Shown: positions 44,108-56,128, counted from the stretch's first letter. The stretch: 64,000 nucleotides of DNA from Pseudorasbora parva (GCF_024679245.1 NC_090179.1:2974820-3038819); one strand, 5' to 3'. A program made the numbers and translations. Notes: generated by a model not told the origin, from the letters alone.

Positions 44108-44817
44108 CAGTGTTGGGTAAAGTTCTTGAAAAGTTCGTTTTAGTTAATTTTCTGAGTTCACAAGTTTTGGGAAGTCCCTAATTTAGACAAAATAATCGGG
44201 TAAACGGAGTTCATATCTTAACAGTGTTCTATAAAACAAATACAAAGAGTAAAGAAAATACCAATCATGGTCACCGGTAAGATATGAACTCCATATACCT
44301 GATAATTTTAATCATAATGAAGGTCTAGGTGCTATGTATTTACCTTCTAAGTGTCTACACTGACGATTGTCAGACAAACGCACACTGCCTATATTAAGAA
44401 CAGATTTAGAAGCTGTGCTTGAAAACGAGCCGTTTTGAATTCCTGCATTTTGAGATGTCACAAATGCCTAGGCTCCTCCTTCAGTCCCTGCACACACACT
44501 ACAGCTTGTTCCCTGTAGCTGCCTGCTTGTGCGTCTTTCAAATTGGCAAATCAGAAGAAAGGCTTGTGAACATTAATTAGACAGACCAAAATCGACCTGT
44601 TTTTAGCAGAACTACTGAGAAAAGAGCTTGCAAAATGCTATTTACTTGGTGTTTGATACGTAAGTATCAAGTATGAGTACATAAAAACGTTTAAAAAAAA
44701 AAATTTTTTTAAAAAAGGTTACAATATAAGACATCCTATTAGGGACATCCCAAAACTTGTGAACTCAGTTCTTCAAATTGACTAAAATAAACTTTTCAAG
44801 AACTTGACCCAACACTG
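44108..44817. mobile_element. hAT-type MITE, 710 bp
   Basis: CAGTGTTGGGTAAAGTTC and its near-inverse at 44800-44817 form long terminal repeats of about 70 bp. The 8-bp flanks are tttgcgtt/tttgcatt (44100-44107, 44818-44825). It lies in a KDZ intron. Confidence 0.85.
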
Positions 44818-45630
44818 TTTGCATTATAAGTATAACTTCATGTATGTTACAGACATTACAGAGAACAGCTGAGGTGACAGGGGAGATTGAGATGACCAAA
44901 TCCCGCCTGAACAAAACAAGTGAAGATCTTCAGCAGTGGGTCACAGATGTCTAATTGTGGGCAGCATCAAGTAAATTTGTTACTAAATCTAAAGAAATCA
45001 TGTCATGTGTGCAAGGGTGTAGGAATGAGTTTGATATTGAGGGAGACTCATTTTATTCAACAATTGTTGTTTTTATTGGGTGGGACCACATTAACTGCCA
45101 CTAGGGATCATGTCCCCCCTTCCCCACCCGCTCCTACGCCCTTCCATTTGTGAAATGTATAACTTTTTGAATATTATGTTTGTACGCTTATCGTTTTGTT
45201 TGCAAACAGCTCAGAGTACCATCAGTTCACATGATCCACAGGGGCTGCAGCGTCTAATGGAAGGCTTGGTCCTTAAAATCCACCAAAAGAAAAATGGAGC
45301 TGTACAGAGACAGGTTTGGGATTGAGGTTTTTTTTTAATTCATTTTGTAGGATCCTACACATTCTTGTGAAAGTAATCTATAAATCTGAATGGAAATGTC
45401 ATAATGTGTGTACTTTATTAAAAATATATTTTTCTGAAATCTGTGTTCATGTGTTACCTCCTTATAGACCAACAAAGACAGGCGACGCAAGCGATCTGCC
45501 ATTGCTAAAAAGAAGAGCAAACTAGAAGAGGCCATAACATCATACAATGCTCTGGTCTCAAATGCAGAGGCTGTGGATCCAGCAGACACCCTTTTAGCAC
45601 AAGACTTTTCAATATGGCCTTGGGAAACAG

Positions 45631-46262
45631 GTAGAGATTGGAACAGGAAATGTTGTTGCTAACGCAGTATTTAAGTTGTCTTTGTCTTCACTTACCACAA
45701 TAGTGCACAATTAGATTCCATGTAGTTTAGATTTATGTTACATTTATTTATAAAGAGAGAATCAGACTCCAAAAGTTTCCTTGGTCTCTTTTACAGCTGA
45801 GCCTTGTGGACAGAATATGTAAAATATAATTACAAGAAACATTATTAAGAATAACAATTACAGCACATTCAACAGAAAATGGTAAAAAAAAAAAAAAGTG
45901 TACAATGAAAGAAAAGTGTAACTCTCGCCAAAATTTTACCTATGGTGTTTTTTTTAATGTATTTCAGTCAACCTTTTTATTAATAACATAATTTGGATGT
46001 AAAAGCCACGTTTAAGATTTATTGTAGTCTCATTGTTCGGTCAAATAGCCATTTGAATTGAAGTGAGTCATTGCTATGATGGCATAAAAATTGCTATTCC
46101 TAAAACCCTAAAAAGGCTCAACATAACATGAAACTTTTTTCAAAGTATCACCAGGGGCTCTAGACATGAACTCGAACATTGAGAACATTGTTTGAGTTCA
46201 AAAAGTTTACAAAAATGCAACGTTTTGTAAAAAATTATTATTTATGTTCAGTTATGCACTCA
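45631..46262. other. Spacer
   Basis: AT-rich; no gene recognised. The left end of the Tc1 element should lie here, but no terminal repeat is visible. Confidence 0.4.
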
Positions 46263-47489
46263 ATCCTTGGTGGGGAATCCTTTTGCAGAAATGACTGCTT
46301 CAATGCGGCGTGGCATGGAGGCGATCAGCCTGTGGCACTGCTGAGGTGTTCTGGAGGCCCAGGATGCTTCGATAGCGGCCTTAATCTCATCCAGAGTGTT
46401 GGGTCTTGCGTCTCTCAACTTTCTCTTCACAATATCCCACAGATTCTCTATGGGGTTCAGGTCAGGAGAGTTGGCAGGCCAATTGAGCACAGTAATACTA
46501 TGGTCAGTAAACCATTTACCAGTGGTTTTGGCACTGTGAGCAGGTGCCAGGTTGTGCTGAAAAACTTTTCAGCAGATGGAAGGAAGCATGAAGCACTCCA
46601 AAATCTCCTTAAAGCTAGCTGCATTGATCAATCAATCAATCAATCAACTTTATTTATATAGCGCTTTTACAATCACGATTGTGTCAAAGCAGCTTCACAG
46701 TGTCAAACAGGATAATATTGCGACAAAATTAGATTCGGCTGTACAGTCGTACTGGAGAAAACCGTGATGTTATCAGCTTATTTTCATTTATCATATAGCG
46801 ACAATGTTGGCAGATCAGTATTATAGTTTATAGAATTAAATAAGACCTAATTCATACATTTTATTTGTATAAGTTGAATAACTTAGATCATAATTTTAGT
46901 GTCCCCAAAAGATTACATTATTGACTGATAAAACAAAGTGAACCAACACCAGCAGCTGACATGGCACCCCAGACCATCACTGACTGTGGGGACTTGACAC
47001 TGGACTTCAGGCATTTTGGCATTTCCTTCTCCCCAGTCTTCCTCCAGACTCTGGCACCTTGATTTCCGAATGACATGCAAAATTTGCTTTTATCCGAAAA
47101 AAGTACTTTGGACCACTGAGCAACAGTCCAGTGCTGCTTCTCTGTAGCCCAAAAGTGTCTTGACCTGGGGAATGTGGCACCTGTAGCCCATTTCCTGCAC
47201 ACGCCTGTGCACGGTGGCTCTGGATGTTTCTACTCCAGACTCAGTCCACTGCTTCCACAGGTCCCCCAAGGTCTGGAATCGGTCCTTCTCCACAATCTGC
47301 CTCAGGGTCCGGTCATCTCTTGCAGCGTTTTTTGCCACACTTTTTCCTTCCCACAGACTTCCCACTGAGGTGCCTTGATATAGTACTCTGGGAACAGCCT
47401 ATTCGTTCGGAAATTTCTTTCTGTGTCTCTCGCTTGAGGGTGTCAATGATGGCCTTCTGGACAGCAGTCAGGTCAGCAGTCTTACCCAT
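46263..47489 (-). pseudogene. Tc1-family transposase
   Basis: ATG 47489-47487 opens MGKTADLTAVQKAIIDTLKR and the helix-turn-helix SERIGCSQSTISRHLSGK, then hits stops and frameshifts near 47315. 47365-47090 reads RTLRQIVEKDRFQTLGDL and VHRRVQEMGYRC; 47202-46918 reads WSKVLFSDKSKF (second HTH to catalytic region) and SVMVWGAMSAAG. After the L2 insertion, 46490-46263 has LNWPANSPDLNPIENLWDIV with the DE-type end of the DDE core. Cut-and-paste integrase fold by family; inactive here through frameshifts, the insertion and stops. Confidence 0.88.
46625..46908 (-). mobile_element. L2-like LINE 3' fragment inside Tc1
   Basis: Starts with (CAAT)n and matches 8811-9095, including ttatttatatagcgctttta and caaagcagcttcacagtgtc. 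It is a 5'-truncated copy of the same family as the LINE at 8811-13077. Confidence 0.9.
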
Positions 47490-47647
47490 GATTGCGGTTT
47501 TGAGTAATGAACCAGGCGGGGAGTTTTGAAATGCCTCAGGCTTTTGCAGGTGTTTAGAGTTAATTAGTTGATTCTGATGATTAGGTTAATAGCTCGTTTA
47601 GAGAACCTTTTCATGATAGGTTAATTTTTTGAGACAGGAATTTTGCC

Positions 47648-48341
47648 TTCCCTTTCAGTCGATCACGTTCGACATACTAGACCAACGAACTGGGATCACT
47701 TCTGGGAGCCCCTATCAGCTTCGAGATAGAGAAAATGGGCCAATGAACATTGACGTGTGTGCTTTGCATATCGCACCCCGCCCCGCTGCGGGGGTATAAA
47801 GCGGAAGCGATCGCCACGCACTGTTGTCATTCACTTCGGAGCCGAACGCCGTTGATGAAGCATCAAGACTGCCTTCTATCTAGAAAGAGTGAGAGAGAAA
47901 GAGTGTGCCGGGGGAAATTGCTCTTGTGTTGGCCAGACAGCACAAGACAGCGTGACCACGATCTCATTGCTGCTGAGAGAGCTGCACAGCAAACTGAGAA
48001 ACTGAGCAAATTGCACTACACACACACACACCACACACAGTTGGTTCGGAGGGCGTGTTTCTTTTTCCCATCGCCACAGTTGCTGTACCATCACTGCAGT
48101 TCGAGCCACGGGTTCGGCTCCTCAGTGAAAAACAACAGTGCGTGGCGATCGCTTCCGCTTTATACCAGCGCAGCGGGGCAGGGTGCGATATGCAAAGCAC
48201 GCACGCCAATGTTCATTGGCCCGTTTTCTATATCTCAAAACTGATAGGGGCTCCCAGAATTGATCCCAATTCGTTTGTCTAGTCCGACGTACATCTCCGT
48301 TCCCTCTTTTAGGGAACGAGGGTTACCATACGTAAACAAGA
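47648..48341. mobile_element. Foldback element with about 180-bp inverted arms
   Basis: Arms 47662-47842 and 48110-48302 are inverted copies (gggagcccctatcag, ccaatgaacatt, ggaagcgatcgccacgcact). The right end carries agggaacgagggttaccata, related to the ends of 49288-49635. Confidence 0.75.
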
Positions 48342-48515
48342 CATTTTCATGAGCTGTATGCCAAAATCATCAGTATTAAAACAATAAAAGACCTGAAATA
48401 TTTCAGTTTGTGTGCAATGAACCTAAAATATATGAAAGTTTAATTTTTATCATTACATTATGGAAAATAATGAACTTTATTACAATATGCAAATTATTTT
48501 AGAAGGACCTGTACA

Positions 48516-49287
48516 TGCAATATATGCATATAATTACTTGAAGGAGCTGTATGTAGTTTTTAGCAACCTCTAGCGGTGATGTTTCAGATTGCAATCAATA
48601 AGTTTACAAGCGCATGCTCTTGCGTGCTCGAATTTATGAGCGAGCACTCTGTGTACCGGCCAGACTGAGACGCAACACACAAAGCATCCCACACAACATG
48701 CTGGAAACTCAACGTTACATTAGGCTACTTTTATAAGCTTGACGTTGAACTAATGCTCGATGTATACCTCCTAAATGGACTAGATACGTGCACTTATATT
48801 AGCTCAGGTGAGCCTCTTCAAAGGCCCTGAGTTCCTCCAGCACTGTTGATGCCAGCACCAGAGTGCATGCCCGAATGGTCCCAGCCCTCGTGCCAGGCTA
48901 GGTGCCCGTGTGCACGGTTCCCCCGCAGGCCAACCGTCACGTGTATTCTCCACAGTAAGTCTCCTTGAGTGCGTGCGTGTCTTCCCTTGGCAAGACCCTT
49001 GCCATCCCTTGGGTTGAAAAACGTTTCCACCTGTGGCTGGATACTCCAGGTTCTTCCGTATGTAGTCCTAAGTCCTCCCTGCGGGTAGGCGCTGTGATCG
49101 CGTTTCTCCAAGTGGGATATGCTTCCCAGAGTACCTTGGTAGCTGAGCCGGTCCCTCGTCGTCTTAACTCCAAGGCAGTTGGCTCAGGTCAGCCCAGGAT
49201 GTTGGAAGACAGCGCTGTGGCGTGATTAGACTGGACCCCCATTTAGTCAGTACTGACGTAACTCGTAGTGTACTGACTGAAAGGGAA
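48516..49287. other. Repeat-derived spacer
   Basis: No gene recognised. 49232-49258 (ccccatttagtcagtactga) recurs at 49559-49584, flanking the foldback below. Confidence 0.45.
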
Positions 49288-49635
49288 CGTCTCGGTTACG
49301 TATGTAACCCTCATTCCCTGAAGGAAGGGAACGGAGACGTTACATCCCCATGCCACATCTGCTGTGCCGCTGGGATGGCCGGGGCGGCAGGCCTCGGCTC
49401 CTCAGTAGGTAACATAAATGGGTGACTGCTATGCAACGCCGTTTATACCCACGCTGTGGGGCGGGCTTGCATTAGGCAAATTCCGCAGACCCATGACATC
49501 TCCATGTCATTGGATCGTTTTGATTGAGATTGAAGGCAGCTGGCTTTTTAAGCAAAACCCCCATTTAATCAGTACTGACGTAACGTCTCCGTTCCCTTCC
49601 TTCAGGGAACGAGGGTTACATACGTAAACGAGACG
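49288..49635. mobile_element. 348-bp foldback MITE
   Basis: Inverted ends of about 50 bp (cgtctcggttacgtatgtaa / ttacatacgtaaacgagacg, with gaaggaagggaacggagacg inside). Confidence 0.75.
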
Positions 49636-50290
49636 TTTTTACGTCTACCTCCACTACTACACATTCGCTATTGTAGTGTCTGTGTCCTAAAGTCCATGAA
49701 TGAGATCCAATGTGCTGTTTTCAGGAGGGAAATCTAAACAATCACACTCAATTTGCGATTAGGTTTCCACACCGGTCCTGAGTGCGATTATGGCAGTTAA
49801 TGACACAACACGCGTTCACCATTGTAACTTTTTTTAGCTGAACTAGTTCTACTTTTAAAACCGAAAAGCTTCAATTTCTTATACAACACAGTATCGACAG
49901 CGGCCTCCGTGACCTAAAGTCCCAAAATGCATTGCGTTGCTTACGTCACGGTCACAGACTCTATAATCAGCAGAAACACATCTTTAGACTTTTTTTGAGT
50001 AACGTTACTACTAACACGGTTAAGAAAAGTAAAATTGTGGAATCTTCTCAAATAAAGTATGTAAACAACAACGACGCTGACCTTGACACCGACACAAACT
50101 GTTCAGACATCCGCAAGGTTTGTGAGCTCATGTACTCTCACCAGTCTGCTAAGGTCGGGACACATGATATTTTACAAACATGTTATTATGAATAATTATT
50201 TCTCCAAATATGCGCACATGATGGACTAAGAGCCCTGGAAGATGCTGGATATTGAATATCGCCTATGAACACAAATAAAAAGAATGCTTT
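49636..50290. other. Spacer
   Basis: An 88-codon ORF at 49932-50195 has no recognised motif and no splice context, so no gene is called. Confidence 0.4.
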
Positions 50291-50725
50291 TGTCACAAGG
50301 TGTTTTGATGTTTCATGTTTTAGGTTTTCATTTTCACTGTCATGTTGTCATGCACTTCCTGGTTTTGTCATGTGGTCTATTGTCATGTGATTCCATGCCC
50401 TCATGTGTTCCTGCCTCGTGTTCCTGTGTCTTGTTTTCATTGGTTTATAGGTTAATCGTTGTTCACAGGTGTCCCTCGTTTTGTCATTAGCCCTTGTGTA
50501 TTTAAGCCCTCATGTTTGCCATAGTCTTGGCCAGTTGTTGATGTTGTAACCCGCTGTGGGTGAGTGTTTTGTCCAGTCTAGTTTAAGTCAAGTCTAAGTC
50601 AAGTCTAAATCAAGCCAAGTTTTATGTTGTTTTGCCAAGCCTTAGTTTTATGTTTGTTTTGAGTTCTTTGAATAAAACTGCACTTGGGTTCTAAACCTCG
50701 CCTCTTCAGTGGACACCCTGTTACA
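50291..50725 (+). repeat. LTR-like repeat upstream of gag-like ORF
   Basis: Starts TGTCACAAGG and ends CCCTGTTACA, with a TATA-like gtatttaag (50498) and AATAAA (50672). It is followed 19 bp later by the gag-like ATG. No second LTR in the window; primer site not clear. Confidence 0.55.
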
Positions 50726-50744
50726 GAATAACTGACTGCCAGCA

Positions 50745-51404
50745 ATGGACCCAGCAGTTGCCCTCCTAAGCCTTTGTCAAGGAAATCAATCCATAGAGGA
50801 GTATGTGGAGAAGTTTCTGGAGCTTTCTCACAGTTTGGATTTCAATGATGTGGCTTTTAAGGACATTTTTTGTAATGGGTTAACTGAACCCCTTCGTTCA
50901 AAGATGCCTGGGGAAAGAACAAATGGTTCCCTGGCCCAATATCTAGACTATCCGTTATTGTTATGTGGCTCAGCATTTACTGTGGGAACGGTGGATGAGA
51001 TCCACTACCCCACAGCACCCTCTAAACCTGAGCTTGTTCACGCACCGACTGTCATGTCGGGATTTGTTCACGCCATGTCTGCCACATCTTCGGCCACAAC
51101 AGCCCAAGTCCATGCTCCAGCCCAAGTCCAGGCTCCAGCCCATGAGCCCGCTCCGGCTCCTGCCCCAGTCCAGGCTCCAGCCCTTGAGCCTGCTCCGGCT
51201 CCAGCCCCAGTCCAGACTCCAGCCCAAGTCCAGACTCCAGCCCATGAGCCCGCTCCGGCTCCAGCCCCAGTCCAGGCTCCAGCCCATGAGCCCGCTCCGG
51301 CTCCAGTCCAGGCTCCAGCCCTTGAACCCGCTCCGGCTCCAGTCCAGGCTCCAGCCCTTGAACCCGCTCCGGCTCCAGCCCCAGTCCAGGCTCCAGCCCA
51401 TTAG
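50745..51404 (+). CDS. Gag-like ORF with Ala/Pro repeat tail
   Basis: 219 codons. Residues 1-80 (MDPAVALLSLCQGNQSIEEY, LDFNDVAFKDIFCNGL) match the gag-like start of a common fish LTR element. The rest is a repeat of the type PAPVQAPAHEPAPAPAPVQ (from 51108). The TAG at 51402 falls where earlier units read GAG (CAT TAG GCC versus CAT GAG CCC), so the ORF was probably longer; the repeat runs on to about 51460. No zinc knuckle, protease or polymerase follows. Probable degenerate element. Confidence 0.6.
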   Translation: MDPAVALLSLCQGNQSIEEYVEKFLELSHSLDFNDVAFKDIFCNGLTEPLRSKMPGERTNGSLAQYLDYPLLLCGSAFTVGTVDEIHYPTAPSKPELVHAPTVMSGFVHAMSATSSATTAQVHAPAQVQAPAHEPAPAPAPVQAPALEPAPAPAPVQTPAQVQTPAHEPAPAPAPVQAPAHEPAPAPVQAPALEPAPAPVQAPALEPAPAPAPVQAPAH

Positions 51405-51755
51405 GCCGCTCCGGCTCCAGCCCCAGTCCAGGCTTCAGCCCACGAGCCCGTAGCTTCCCCCAAGAAATTTTTTTTGGGGGGGCAAGGGGCACATCGAGGC
51501 CACGCCACCGGGGCTCCCTGAACTGCCTGAACCACCATGGCCCCCTGAACTGCCTGAACCACCATGGCCCCCTGAACTGCCTCTACCGCCATGGCCCCTT
51601 AAACTGCCTGAAACACCATGGCCCCTTGAACTGCCTCTACCGCCAAGTCCGTCCCCGCCCGAGGGTCCAAGTCCGTCCCCGCCCGAGGTCCGGGTCCCCC
51701 CTCGCCTCACGGTCCGCCCACGCTCCCAGGCCCGTGTAGCGACAATGGGAGATGG
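51405..51755 (+). repeat. Continuation of gag-like repeat, Pro-rich
   Basis: 24-bp-type units (ccatggccccctgaactgcc) at 51530-51640, then cccgcccgag repeats. In one frame they give Pro/Glu/Trp-rich sequence. Frameshifted relative to 50745-51404. Confidence 0.55.
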
Positions 51756-53109
51756 TACACAGCAAAAACTCCATTGTTAAATTAACTCTCCTCAGAGTTT
51801 ATTTGGCTCCACACTCAAGAGTGTTAAACGTAACTCTGAAGAAGTGTTAAAGTTAATGAGATAATTAAGAGATTAATTAAGTGATGATTGACCATTAGTG
51901 ATGACACCTGATGAAAACAAGCAGAAACACTGAAGGAAAGAGTCACCATTATGGAGATCAGTGTTTGCTTTAGTTGGGCTCTTGACTTTATAACATTAGT
52001 CTTTATCTGGATGCTTTAAAGCAGACATACAAGTCCAGAGAAAAAGTGATCAAGTGTTGGTGGTTATGTTTTGACATAATCATCATGAGCTGAATCACTG
52101 ATGTCATTTAGAACCTAATCTTTGAGTTAAGTTTACTTTATTGATTAAAGCAGCTCTGTGATTCTACAGTATAAGATCTGATGTTTACAATATAATCAAA
52201 AGGGATTTTAAAAATGATTCTGTTCTGAAAAAAAAGAAAAGGTTTGAATCTCTTGTCATTCAGCCACACAGAGACATCAATAATCAGCGTATGAATCTCA
52301 ACAATGGTGGCCATCAAAAAGCTTTTGCAGTGCATTCTGGGTGAACCAATCAAAACTCGCCCATGGCTCCCAGCATGCATTGCAGCATGCATAAATTATA
52401 AGATGAACTGATTTACTGATTTCTTTCTATTCTCACCATTTTATTTTTGCTGTTTTATGTGACTTTTTAGTAGCTTGTTTTGTGATGTTCAGAGTTAACC
52501 TGGTTATCTGATAAGCTGTTTGTCACAATTGTTGAGATTCATACACTGATTCTTGATGTCTATAAGTGTCTAACACAACTAAGTAGTTTGACATTTTTTT
52601 TGTGTGCAGAATCTCATCCTAATAACTTCACAGAGCTGTTGTATTTAATAACGTAAAATCAACATGGCCCATATAGCTAGAAATTTGTCTCAGAATGATT
52701 GAGTTGAGCCAGTCACTGAATGATGATTATGTTAATAATGTTAATCTAAACGTCATCAACAACTGAACAGATTCTCTCTGTGCTTTATTCTCTTTGCCAA
52801 AATGTGCGTTCTAAACACACAGTTAGGGCAGCCAGAAAAAAATAACTAATGTTAAAAAGCCAAGGGTCAAGAGCCCAACTAAAGCAAACACTGATCTCCA
52901 TAATGGTGACTTAAAAATGGTGACTCTTTCCTTCAGTGATTCTGCTTGTATCATCAGGTTTCATCACTAATAGTCAATCAACACTTAATTAATCTCTTAT
53001 TTATCTCATTACCTTTAACACTTCTTCAGAGTTACTTTTAACACTCTTGAGTGTGGAGCCAAATAAACTCTGAGGAGAGTTAATTTAACACTGGAGTTTT
53101 TGCTGTGTA
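51756..53109. mobile_element. Foldback MITE, 1354 bp, TA-flanked
   Basis: Long inverted ends (over 250 bp) begin TACACAGCAAAAACTCCA and run through ctcctcagagtttatttggc and gtcaagagcccaactaaagc. Flanking TA fits a Tc1/mariner-type target. The inner arms are related to the foldbacks at 58.6-62.7 kb. Confidence 0.8.
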
Positions 53110-53963
53110 GTGAGTTATTAATTAACCATATGACCGAATGACCAGAGCTCAGATAATCACGTATCCTGGGATGATGTAATCACCCTACAGAGGTCCCTTG
53201 TACTGCAACTATACTACTAATTAACTGATGAGGCGCCACATTGTAGTGACTCAGGCGAATCAAACACACAATCGCCAGTTACATTTAACAAATATGTTTT
53301 GAATACTTTGTGCTTAGTAACAGACCTTCCCCCAACACAACAGAGAAAGATTCTCCGTTACCCTGAAAACCATCTGATAAGACGTTTTACGGCCCAAAAG
53401 AATTTGGCCATATGAAAATTCCAGAGTTAAAGCTTGTAAAACACACGCTTTTGCCTCAAATTATAGACAACCATCTATAAATGAACATGCACCCCAGGAC
53501 ATTGTATGTAAACACATAACTGTCTCGTAAAATGTTTCTTCTGTATGGTATTTTGCATCTTTTTTGTCTTTGTCTTAACAACTTACTAGTTCAGGTAACC
53601 TCATATATGTCATGTCTCCTATCAAATTAATGCTCACTTCACGACTTACACTTCCATGTATATCACTTATTCAGAAAATGCAGTGTGTGTTTGACCATTC
53701 ATACTCTAATTAATGCAACAGAGACCCACTGATTCAAGCTTGAAACAAAGAGCCATAAAATCTCCAGAGGAATTTCCCGCTTGGAAATCCCAACAATCTC
53801 ATTGGTCAAGTCTACCCAAGAGGGGCTTGACTACTCCCAGACCTTAAAAAGAGGTGCTCGGATGCCCTCCCTCTCTCTCTCTTCTCTCTCTGGGTGAACC
53901 AACACGTCATCGTGGCTGGCCCTTGAGCCAGGCCACCAATGCAGGCCCTCCAAGCAGGGAGGG
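53110..53963. other. LTR-like non-coding sequence
   Basis: No gene. A CT-rich block lies at 53866-53892 and a late AAAA/cccc pattern recalls retrotransposon LTRs; not provable here. Confidence 0.3.
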
Positions 53964-55438
53964 CCTCCATAGAGAAGGGTATTCCTGCACAACCGGAGGC
54001 TGCAGTTTCAGGACCCCAGTTCTAAGACCGCAGTTCTAGGACCCTAGATTTTTGTGACAGCACCACCTACCGAATTGAATCACCAAAACACTAATTTAAG
54101 ATGGACGATGGACACTGATCAGACTGTAAGTACCGATATTCAATTAAGTTTTATTTTATAATGTTTAAACGAAAAACAAAATGTACTAAAGTGAGCTGCT
54201 AACTATGAATTAAGAATAAATTCACACAAATTAAGAATTTGTGTGCTAGTTTTATTAGTTACTATGATGTTCTTGATCGTGGCGTGGCCATGATTTATTA
54301 AATCCTTTTTGATTTTTAATGACTATAATACATCTAGCCAGCACATTATTAAACTTAGAAAGATGACAAATGCATATTGGTGTAAGGGTGTGTGATTTAC
54401 CTGTAGCTTACTGTTTTAGTGGGGAAACTTCCTGAATAATCATTGTTTTACCATAGCTAAGAATAAAATATTCTTACATAACTGCGCTGACTGCCAGGTT
54501 GCACTACAATATCAGCCTGTCTAAATGATGCATAATGTTTGACAAGTTTAGCCATTTATACTTTGGCTACGTACTTATAGTCTGTACTTTTGCTGCGAAG
54601 GATTAAAAAGATTAAAATGAATCCTTTAATTAAAAAAATAATAATAATTCTGTATGAATCTTGCACTATTTTTTTTTATTATCATTGGAGCTGGACTGAA
54701 AAGACTGGGCATAATATTGCAGTGATTAATAAATGCATATTTAGCTTCTTCAAACAAATACTATTATATTCCATTCTGCATATATCATGTTGATTTCATA
54801 ATGTAACCGAGATGGCAATGGCTTTTGACATGTAGCCTATGTTACCTTTTTTTTTTTGCTTTTAGGGATTGCCACGCCATCACATGACTGCGGGATTGTC
54901 ATGTTAATTTTAGAGTCTCAGTGTTTTTTTTAATTTTATTTTTTTTTTATTTTTATTTTATTTTATATAAGTATATGCTTATATAGTATCTGTCAATGTC
55001 ACACATCTTTCAGATGGACATGGCTTTCATTAGAAAGTGGTGGTGTCTTCTTTTGATGGAGCGCTTCCAAATAGAAGGGTATTATAACAATATATATTTG
55101 TATTTTCAACACTTGCTGGTTTTTATAAATTGTGCAGTATTTTATTGAATGCATGTTATCATCTACAGTTCATTTTGTGTCATGGCTCATTTATCAAAAC
55201 TACCATGTTCACCAGATTAGTATAATGACTGTCAGTCATCATTCATTTAGCTAAGTAAGAAATGTTTACAATAGTTGCCTCACACTGTATGCAGCTTCAA
55301 CTGTATAGTACCATGGTCTCAATTGGTGGGTATTGCTCTTATATACTTACAAATTTGGAGTTTGGACTTAGACATGAGTAACATTAATATTCTGTTTGGC
55401 TTTCTCTCTCTACAACTCCAACAGTGCACAAGTGTTAA

Positions 55439-55501
<63 letters not shown>

Positions 55502-56128
55502 CCATTCCGTCTGTGAGGCAACTGATGAAAAAGGGGGTCTTTTTGGTGCTGTTGTTATTGCAAAAATGACATAAATATATATTCTTCAATCATTCTTGAG
55601 TTTTGTCTTGCCTCTATACAATCTTTAAAATATCTGACTGTAATTTAGTGACTGCATATGCTGATTCCATCTTTATTTTCCCTGATAAAGAACTAATTAG
55701 TTAAAGTTAAGGAGGTTAATCAATATACAGTATAATTCAAGAAACTAAGATTTTTAATGTACTCAACTTTTTTTTAAAGATTGATATACATTTTAAAATT
55801 TTATTTTGTGTAAATTAATGTGTTTAAATTTAAAATTGTGACTCAAAGCAGGTATTACACACTTTGTAATTAACCTCTGATGCATTTTGAATTAAAAAAA
55901 AATCACATAAAATATACTCCTGAGATTAAATATCTTTATACTATGTAGGCTACTAACTAAACCACATGGGTCATAGAACTGAGGTCCTGAAACTGCAGCA
56001 CACCGCTATATCCTCCAGTTCTGTAGGCGGTGCTGTCACAAAAAACGAGGGTCCTAGAATTGCGGTCCTGAAACTGGGGTCCTGAAACTGCAGCCTCCGG
56101 TTGTGCAGGAATATACTACTGCCTCCAT
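53964..56128. mobile_element. Foldback element, about 2.2 kb
   Basis: Arms 53964-54080 and 56015-56128 are inverted copies (tgcacaaccggaggctgcag, ggtcctgaaactgcagcc). Each carries three to four tandem cagttct.ggacc words. The interior is AT-rich with a (TA)n at 55441-55497 and has no coding capacity. Confidence 0.65.
55441..55497. repeat. (TA)n microsatellite
   Basis: About 28 TA units. Confidence 0.9.

Larger units (their letters stand above)
43223..45630 (+). pseudogene. KDZ-type transposase, C-terminal exons
   Basis: Six exons with GT/AG borders and matching phases: 43223-43256 (WSGVAATKREL), 43817-43900 (LTVGEEVEAVNSFMSRAALT), 43959-44050 (ARTDMITIHVRGWNLRKKLH), 44853-44970 (TLQRTAEVTGEIEMTKSRLN), 45210-45313 (HDPQGLQRLMEGLVLKIHQK) and 45468-45630 (TNKDRRRKRSAIAKKKSKLE ... 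FSIWPWE). These resemble the end of fish KDZ/Zisupton-like transposases, including the VNSF.SRAALTTKYM block. A TAA interrupts exon 44853 (QQWVTDV stop LWAAS), making it a pseudogene. Two hAT MITEs sit in introns. The catalytic core exons are absent upstream. The gene may start at 37561. Confidence 0.7.
46263..48515 (-). mobile_element. Tc1-like transposon, left end missing, nested insertions
   Basis: The transposase runs on minus; the right terminus ends aaattattttagaaggacctgta near 48515. It is split by an L2 tail (about 46625-46908) and a foldback element (about 47648-48341). The opposite terminal repeat is absent. Confidence 0.8.

Noticed and set aside
43546..44181. 211-codon plus-strand ORF as a single protein
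   Set aside because: Only 43817-43900 of this frame is coding by similarity; the next KDZ exon is in another frame, and the rest is intron and MITE sequence.
48055..48282. ORFs within 47750-48290 on both strands
   Set aside because: They lie in the inverted arms of a foldback element, so similar ORFs appear on both strands.
49932..50195. 88-codon ORF
   Set aside because: No motif, homology cue or splice context; length is within chance for this composition.
50970..51492. Long minus-strand and third-frame ORFs across the Ala/Pro repeat
   Set aside because: Shadows of the repetitive gag-like tail; the plus frame from 50745 has the recognisable gag start.
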